From the NCBI RefSeq assembly GCF_000169335.1, contig NZ_AAXW01000076.1, positions 1-19,901 of the forward strand: 19,901 nucleotides of DNA. Direction: 5' to 3'. How positions within the stretch are numbered: position 1 is the first letter of the stretch; each line of letters begins with the position of its first letter. Under the pieces are notes generated by a model. The model worked only from the letters and a program-made list of their open reading frames with translations, was not told where the DNA came from and did no database searches. The DNA comes from Crocosphaera chwakensis CCY0110. GTDB lineage: Bacteria > Cyanobacteriota > Cyanobacteriia > Cyanobacteriales > Microcystaceae. Shown in pieces: positions 15,767 through 19,901 of the stretch. A program made the translations under genes and the position numbers.

Positions 15767-16105
15767 ATGGCTAATAATCGCACTCGCAACTTTAAATGTC
15801 TTCTTGGGTTTCTTGCTTTAACCAGTGCTGCAGCTTTAACTCCTGTCGCCGAAGCTAAACCCACCATTCCCACTCAAACCCTTCTTAATCGTTCCGGTTT
15901 ACAAATTGAATCAACCACAAGTACAACACCCCGTGAGGCAACTTTTAAGCCTAGTTTAGAAACCATCAAGCCTAATATTGGCCGTGCTGCCAATGATGGT
16001 TCTTGTGACGGAACTTGCAATGGATTATGTTCTAAAAAACCTACCGAAACTTTCACGAATCGTGCTAACCCAATTAACCATTCTATTCGTCAGTTTCAAC
16101 AATAA
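15767..16105 (+). CDS. Exported Cys-motif peptide, candidate radical SAM (RiPP) precursor
   Basis: This encodes 112 residues. Residues 1-30 form a signal-peptide-like leader: a basic start, the hydrophobic stretch LLGFLALTSAAALT, then VAEA before Lys31. Residues 31-76 are polar, Thr/Ser/Pro-rich and probably unstructured. Then come three tandem tetrapeptides: DGSC (77-80), DGTC (81-84) and NGLC (85-88). A polar tail follows (SKKPTETF...). The only other cysteine is Cys11 in the leader. Codons for the repeated Gly, Asp and Cys differ between units, so the repetition is kept at protein level. An AAAGG ribosome site precedes the ATG by 8 bases. The gene immediately downstream encodes a radical SAM/SPASM maturase, the usual partner of a peptide like this. 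I infer that the Cys block is the modified core. No named precursor family is recognised. Confidence 0.75.
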   Translation: MANNRTRNFKCLLGFLALTSAAALTPVAEAKPTIPTQTLLNRSGLQIESTTSTTPREATFKPSLETIKPNIGRAANDGSCDGTCNGLCSKKPTETFTNRANPINHSIRQFQQ

Positions 16106-16204
16106 AAATAGGTTAAGAGTTTAAGCAAATTTAGGATTTTGTTAGCTCATTCTCATTGAAACTCTTGATGCTAACTCTGTCAAGCTAAAGGTTTGGCTTT
16201 ATAG

Positions 16205-16246
16205 GATAGTAAGTTAAATAACCTTTATTAACTTACTATCACTTTT
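16205..16246 (+). terminator. Attenuator-like hairpin between precursor and maturase
   Basis: A perfect 13-bp stem, GATAGTAAGTTAA (16205-16217) with TTAACTTACTATC (16228-16240) and a 10-base loop, is followed by ACTTTTATT. It ends 31 bases before the maturase start. A partial terminator here would let the precursor be made in excess of the enzyme, a common arrangement in peptide-maturase operons. Smaller hairpins (16182-16199) precede it. Confidence 0.6.
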
Positions 16247-16271
16247 ATTAATTTCAAGTTGAGGAAAAATT

Positions 16272-17642
16272 ATGGCTCTAAAATTATCTCATTACTATCG
16301 AGTAAGTCGTCCTGTATTTGATCAAATAGAAGAAAGAACGAAACGGGCAATTTTTGTGACTAGAACAGCGAGTTTTCGGGTAATTGATGAATGGAGTTGG
16401 CAACGAATTGAACAAGGTGATTTTGACCTTCTTCCTCCAGAAATTTTAGATGAATTAATAGCTATTGAGTTATTGGTTCCTGAACAAGAAGATGAACTTC
16501 AAACCATTATCCAACAAAACCAATCAGTCATTGATGAAGATGATAACCTTTATTTAGTGGTTCAACCTACAGCGTACTGCCAGCTAGGCTGTCATTATTG
16601 TGGACAAGAACATAGTCCTCAAAAGATGAACGAAGAAGCGCAAAAAAAATTCATCGAACGGACTAGAAATAAATTAGAAACGAAAAAGTTCACCAGTCTT
16701 TCTATTGGTTGGTTTGGGGGTGAACCATTAGTGGGTTTATCTGTTATTAGAAGTTTAACCCCTCAACTTAAAGCATTGGCAGAAGAATTTAATTGTAGTT
16801 ATCAAGCTAAAATTGTCACTAATGGGTTGGCATTAACTGAAAAAATTGCCAGAGAATTAGTGGAAGATTTGCATATTACCACCATCGAAATTACTTTAGA
16901 TGGGACACAGGAATATCATGATATTCGCAGAATCCAAAAAAGCGGTAGACCCACTTTTTCAAAAATTTTTACTAATGTTGTTAATTTAGCTCAACGAGAC
17001 GATTTAGAAGTTAATTTAATTATTCGTTGTAATGTGGATTATCAAAATTACGAATCAGTTTCCCTGCTATTGCGAGAATTAGCAACGGCTAAGATTCAGG
17101 ATAAAATTAGTTTTTATGTTGCTCCTATTCATTCTTGGGGAAATGATGCTCATAAACAGTCTCTTTCTCATGAAGAATTTGCAGAATTAGAAATTTTTTG
17201 GTTAAGTGAAATGATTGAATTAGGCTTTAATCCTGGTCTAATTCCTAGCAGAGTTCCTATTGTTTGTATGGCTGTTCAAACCAGTGCTGAATTAGTGGAT
17301 GCTTACGGTAATATTTTTAACTGTACTGAAGTTTCCTATGTTCCCACCTACGGCACGCCGAATGAATATGCTATTGATCATTTATCGGGTCAAAAAATGC
17401 CGGGAAATCGAGAACGCTTAGGTAACTTTAACAATCAAGTCTCGCAAAAAACTTACCCTTGTTCTACTTGTAAAATGCTTCCCGTTTGTGGTGGTTCTTG
17501 TCCCAAAAGTTGGTTAGAGGGGATAGAACCTTGTCCTAGTGCTAAATATAATATTGAAGATCGGTTACTTCTCAATTATGCCCTGTCTCGACTAACCGAT
17601 GAAACTTCAGAAACAGAGAAATGTTCTAGCGAATCACGTTAA
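16272..17642 (+). CDS. Radical SAM/SPASM peptide maturase
   Basis: This is a 456-residue cytoplasmic iron-sulfur enzyme. Residues 1-95 form an N-terminal region without cluster motifs (SFRVIDEWSWQRIEQGDFDLLPPEIL), probably a peptide-binding helix-turn-helix-like part. The radical SAM core begins at QPTAYC, with the SAM-cluster cysteines Cys103, Cys107 and Cys110 (CX3CX2C), and continues with GGEP (149-152) and KIVTNG. The C-terminal SPASM region has the full set of seven cysteines for two auxiliary 4Fe-4S clusters: Cys332, Cys351, Cys397, Cys400, Cys406, Cys410 and Cys421 (CX2CX5CX3C...C). Enzymes of this build make thioether or carbon-carbon cross-links in ribosomal peptides. GAGGAA lies 5 bases before the ATG. 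It is not the GrrM type as I remember that family (CNLNCDYCY), so the exact family is unassigned. The candidate substrate gene is 166 bases upstream. Confidence 0.9.
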   Translation: MALKLSHYYRVSRPVFDQIEERTKRAIFVTRTASFRVIDEWSWQRIEQGDFDLLPPEILDELIAIELLVPEQEDELQTIIQQNQSVIDEDDNLYLVVQPTAYCQLGCHYCGQEHSPQKMNEEAQKKFIERTRNKLETKKFTSLSIGWFGGEPLVGLSVIRSLTPQLKALAEEFNCSYQAKIVTNGLALTEKIARELVEDLHITTIEITLDGTQEYHDIRRIQKSGRPTFSKIFTNVVNLAQRDDLEVNLIIRCNVDYQNYESVSLLLRELATAKIQDKISFYVAPIHSWGNDAHKQSLSHEEFAELEIFWLSEMIELGFNPGLIPSRVPIVCMAVQTSAELVDAYGNIFNCTEVSYVPTYGTPNEYAIDHLSGQKMPGNRERLGNFNNQVSQKTYPCSTCKMLPVCGGSCPKSWLEGIEPCPSAKYNIEDRLLLNYALSRLTDETSETEKCSSESR

Positions 17643-17732
17643 GTAAAGTTAGTCGTGTCAACAAATCGGTGAAGGTGAGACTAAAAGCGAATTTAATGAT
17701 TAGCCTAACTTGTACTATTACTTTGATCTGCA

Positions 17733-17763
17733 TTGAACCTCTACTAAAAACAACGTCTAGAAT
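17733..17763 (+). promoter_or_regulatory. Weak promoter candidate for the Asn/Gly/Tyr/Arg-rich protein
   Basis: TTGAAC (17733-17738) and TAGAAT (17758-17763) are 19 bases apart, slightly long. If used, the third gene of the cluster could be transcribed independently of the maturase. Confidence 0.3.
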
Positions 17764-17806
17764 AGAGATAAGAAAACTTACCCAGAAAATTAAGATTTTT
17801 TCATGT

Positions 17807-17811
17807 GGAGG
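17807..17811 (+). promoter_or_regulatory. Ribosome site that fixes the start at 17821
   Basis: GGAGG ends 9 bases before ATG 17821. It lies inside the first codons of the longer frame from ATG 17803, so the shorter start, which also begins directly with a signal peptide, is preferred. Confidence 0.8.
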
Positions 17812-17820
17812 ATAAAATCA

Positions 17821-18174
17821 ATGATCAACAAATCCTTAGGTTTACTTTTAGGAATCACCCTCTCTTTGTCGGTTTTAGAAACAGAAACTTTAGCTTATCC
17901 TAATCGAATTCGCTTTAATCCCAATGCTGGCGTTCATCGTACCATTATTGCTCCTAATACCAATATCGGCAATAGTTATCCTAGAGGAAATTATTATCAT
18001 AGAGGTGGAGGAAATTATACTTTCCGAGAAAGAATTACTATTCAAAGGGAGCAACGGGGAAATTGCTACAATTGTGGTTATTCTAATGGTTATAACCGTA
18101 ATCGAACTTACCGAGGAAATGGCCGCAATTATCGATTTGTTCCTCAGGATACATCTTATCCGTATTATCGATAA
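17821..18174 (+). CDS. Small exported Asn/Gly/Tyr/Arg-rich protein
   Basis: This encodes 117 residues. Residues 1-25 (MINKSLGLLLGITLSLSVLE...TLA) form a signal peptide with cleavage likely before Tyr26. The mature chain of about 92 residues is low-complexity and basic: NPNAG, PRGNYYHRGGGNY, then NCYNCGYSNGYNRNRTYRGN and a Tyr-rich end (SYPYYR). It holds one CxxC pair (Cys82, Cys85) and no recognisable domain. It lies 178 bases after the maturase on the same strand. It could be a second maturase substrate, since Gly/Asn/Arg/Tyr-rich exported peptides accompany other cyanobacterial radical SAM systems (GrrA types). It could equally be an unrelated surface protein. It ends 6 bases from the convergent transporter stop, with no terminator between them. 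Confidence 0.7.
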   Translation: MINKSLGLLLGITLSLSVLETETLAYPNRIRFNPNAGVHRTIIAPNTNIGNSYPRGNYYHRGGGNYTFRERITIQREQRGNCYNCGYSNGYNRNRTYRGNGRNYRFVPQDTSYPYYR

Positions 18175-18180
18175 GTTAAG

Positions 18181-19860
18181 CTATAAACCATAAATGATAA
18201 TAATGAAAAAAGGCACCAGAAACGTAAACATTAACGTTAGGGGAAGTCCCACTTTGGTGAAATCTAAAAAGCGATAACCCCCTGGTCCATAAACCATCGT
18301 ATTGGTTTGGTAGCCAATAGGAGTCATATAACTATTAGAAGCAGCAAACATAACTGCTAACATAAAAGCAATCGGATTAAGACTAAGATTTTTAGCAACT
18401 TCAGCAGCGACAGGTAACATTAATAGAACTGCTGCATTATTAGAGAGAATTTCAGTAAGTAAAGCAGTGAAAAAGTAGAAAATAACTAAAACAAAATAAT
18501 TAGGTAAATAATCCCCTAATATAACAATGTAGTTAGCAATTAATTCGTTTGTCCCTGATTTATCCATAGCGATTCCTAGGGGAATTAATCCTGCTAAGAG
18601 AAATATAATATCCCAACGAACTGCACCATAAATTTCTCCTGGTTTTAAACATCCTGTAAAAATCATCAATATAACTCCCACTAAGCTACTAACTAAAATA
18701 GGTAAAACATTGAAAGCAGCCAGAATAACAACTCCGAAGACAATGGCGATCGCAATGTAGGCTTTATTTTGTCGTAAAGTTTCTATATCTCTTTCTTCTA
18801 AGACTAATAATTCTCTCGTTGTTTGTAAACCAATAAAGCTTTCTCTTGGTCCTTGAACTAACAATAAATCCCCAAATCGTAAACGAACTTTTCCCAGTCT
18901 TTCTCGTAATAATTCTTCCCCTCGACGAATAGCAATAACCGTAGCATTATATCGTTGTCTAAACCGTAAGTCTTTAAGGGTTGAACCAATTAAGCGAGAG
19001 TTAGATAAAATCAGAACTTCTGCTACTTTGTCCTCTCCAAAGCTTAATTCATTTTCAACTTCTTCTTGGTCAAATTTTACATTAGCTAAAATATCAACCC
19101 CTCTTTCGTCTCGAATTTGTAGTAAATCTTCTTTACTTCCTCTAACTAATAAAATATCTCCTAATGATAAAATTTTATCGGCTAAAGGTTGAGGAAAATG
19201 AATATCATTATGTATGATTTCTAAAACATCAATATCGAATTTTCTTTGGATTCCACTTTGTCTTAATGTTTGTCCAATTAAACTAGAACGAGGGGTAATA
19301 ATAATTTCGCTAACATAGTCTTTCATCCCATAATCAATATCCAATCCATCATTACTCACGGATTTGCGATCGGGTAATATTCGAGGAGCAATAAATATTA
19401 AATAAGTTAATCCTATCAAAAAAACAGGAATTCCGATAGGCGTTATCAAAAAAATACTAAATTCACCATATCCTAACTTCTTTGATAATCCACTCGCTAA
19501 AATATTAGTAGAAGTTCCAATAATTGTAAGAACACCTCCTAAAATGGCTGTATAAGAAAGAGGAATTAATAACTTAGACAAAGATATTTTTTGTTTCTTA
19601 CCCCAAGATTCTATAATAGGTAAAAACACAGCAACCACAGCAGTATTATTAATAAATGCACTAATAAAACCCACAATAATTCCTAGAGAAGCTATTTGCT
19701 TTTTGAGGCTTTTTCCTCCTAACTGAAAAAGTAAATCTCTAACAATTTGTAATCCTCCTGTTCGTGTAATTCCAGCACTTAAAATAAACATAGCCATCAC
19801 TGTAATTGTGGCTGAATTACTAAATCCAGAAATTCCCTCCTCAGAGTAACTAACTGACAT
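18181..19860 (-). CDS. SLC13-type ion transporter with two RCK domains, frameshifted 5' end
   Basis: This is a 559-codon open part of a membrane transporter (anion or Na+-coupled SLC13/CitT superfamily). The first transmembrane half (about 12-165) has NNTAV (71-75) and GTSTN (115-119). Two cytosolic RCK-C/TrkA-C modules follow (about 182-252 and 275-345; both contain a GDxLLV(R/Q)G strand). The second membrane half (365-559) repeats the pattern with NNAAV and PIGYQTN. Proteins of this build in algae and cyanobacteria include sulfate/sodium-sulfate transporters, but the substrate cannot be told here. ATG 19860 is only the first ATG of this frame. The family's first helix is missing, and its sequence appears in another frame just upstream, so the true gene starts beyond the window and is broken or misread near 19844. 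Confidence 0.85.
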   Translation of the reverse strand: MSVSYSEEGISGFSNSATITVMAMFILSAGITRTGGLQIVRDLLFQLGGKSLKKQIASLGIIVGFISAFINNTAVVAVFLPIIESWGKKQKISLSKLLIPLSYTAILGGVLTIIGTSTNILASGLSKKLGYGEFSIFLITPIGIPVFLIGLTYLIFIAPRILPDRKSVSNDGLDIDYGMKDYVSEIIITPRSSLIGQTLRQSGIQRKFDIDVLEIIHNDIHFPQPLADKILSLGDILLVRGSKEDLLQIRDERGVDILANVKFDQEEVENELSFGEDKVAEVLILSNSRLIGSTLKDLRFRQRYNATVIAIRRGEELLRERLGKVRLRFGDLLLVQGPRESFIGLQTTRELLVLEERDIETLRQNKAYIAIAIVFGVVILAAFNVLPILVSSLVGVILMIFTGCLKPGEIYGAVRWDIIFLLAGLIPLGIAMDKSGTNELIANYIVILGDYLPNYFVLVIFYFFTALLTEILSNNAAVLLMLPVAAEVAKNLSLNPIAFMLAVMFAASNSYMTPIGYQTNTMVYGPGGYRFLDFTKVGLPLTLMFTFLVPFFIIIIYGL

Positions 19861-19901
19861 AAAATTAATAAAACTGTAATAGCAATCGCTGTGGTGTCTA
19901 C
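19842..19901 (-). pseudogene. 5' continuation of the SLC13-type gene in another frame
   Basis: Read from base 19901 downward, the frame encodes VDTTAIAITVLLILCQLVT, which is the expected end of the first SLC13 transmembrane segment (usually ...VTPEEGISGFSN). The next bases are ACT C-T GAG GAG where ACT CCT GAG GAG would be expected. Adding one C near 19844 joins this segment to EEGISGFSN of the downstream frame. It is either a real frameshift mutation or a sequence error. Confidence 0.7.

Noticed and set aside
15874..16056. Minus-strand open frame opposite the precursor peptide gene
   Set aside because: It is the antisense shadow of a better-supported gene with ribosome site and signal peptide.
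16272..17642. Maturase as GrrM or KxxxW-type enzyme
   Set aside because: The cluster motif context (CQLGCHYCGQEH) and the Cys-repeat partner do not fit what I remember of those families; a profile search would settle it.
17924..18193. Overlapping plus-strand frame within the Asn/Gly/Tyr/Arg-rich protein gene
   Set aside because: Ile/Val/Glu-rich out-of-frame reading of repetitive codons, with no start signals.
1..19901. tRNA, rRNA, CRISPR array, prophage or toxin-antitoxin genes
   Set aside because: Reading both strands by eye gave no cloverleaf, spacer-repeat pattern or family motif supporting any of them.

Overview
The window is chromosomal DNA from a cyanobacterium, most likely a unicellular nitrogen-fixing type (Crocosphaera / former Cyanothece). 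The DNA is AT-rich and carries seven copies of the cyanobacterial HIP1 palindrome GCGATCGC (2218, 3934, 7772, 8330, 9733, 15400, 18746). It encodes a tocopherol-pathway homogentisate phytyltransferase closely resembling Synechocystis Slr1736, and a citramalate synthase of the kind described in Cyanothece sp. ATCC 51142. The genus is an inference from gene content and remembered homologues; no search was run.

Layout. 1-1138: 3' part of an outer-membrane Omp85/BamA barrel gene. 1199-1729: an IS630-like element with both terminal inverted repeats but no catalytic part of its transposase; the remaining fragment is broken by a GC-rich palindromic insert and a homopolymer frameshift. 1969-2313: a small exported protein. 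2384-3283 (-): redox chaperone Hsp33. 3367-5834 (+): an ABC transporter ATPase without partners here, then a membrane-anchored SGNH-fold protein. 6054-6395 (+): an atypical thioredoxin (WCGLC). 6491-12793 (-): four genes on one strand, transcribed from right to left: a sugar/nucleoside-type ABC permease, a large exported GHL10-type glycoside-hydrolase-like protein, homogentisate phytyltransferase, and murD. 13050-13592 (+): a Dps miniferritin with a PerR-like operator candidate over its -10 box. 13694-15328 (-): citramalate synthase.

The most interesting region is 15540-18174. A 438-base intergenic stretch holds four copies of a 10-bp repeat in exact helical phase, a plausible promoter and a foldable leader. 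It leads into a gene for a 112-residue exported, precursor-like peptide with three tandem (D/N)GxC tetrapeptides. A strong hairpin and then a radical SAM/SPASM peptide maturase gene follow. A second small exported protein, rich in Asn, Gly, Tyr and Arg, comes next. This looks like a cyanobacterial RiPP-type system (peptide plus cross-linking maturase) that I cannot assign to a named family. The product and chemistry are inference.

18181-19901 (-): an SLC13-type ion transporter with two regulatory RCK domains. Its 5' part continues in another reading frame, which indicates a 1-base frameshift near 19844.

Two hairpins separate convergent pairs as terminators: 2320-2350, and 13607-13667, which can work in both directions. 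I saw no tRNA, rRNA, CRISPR array or phage genes.
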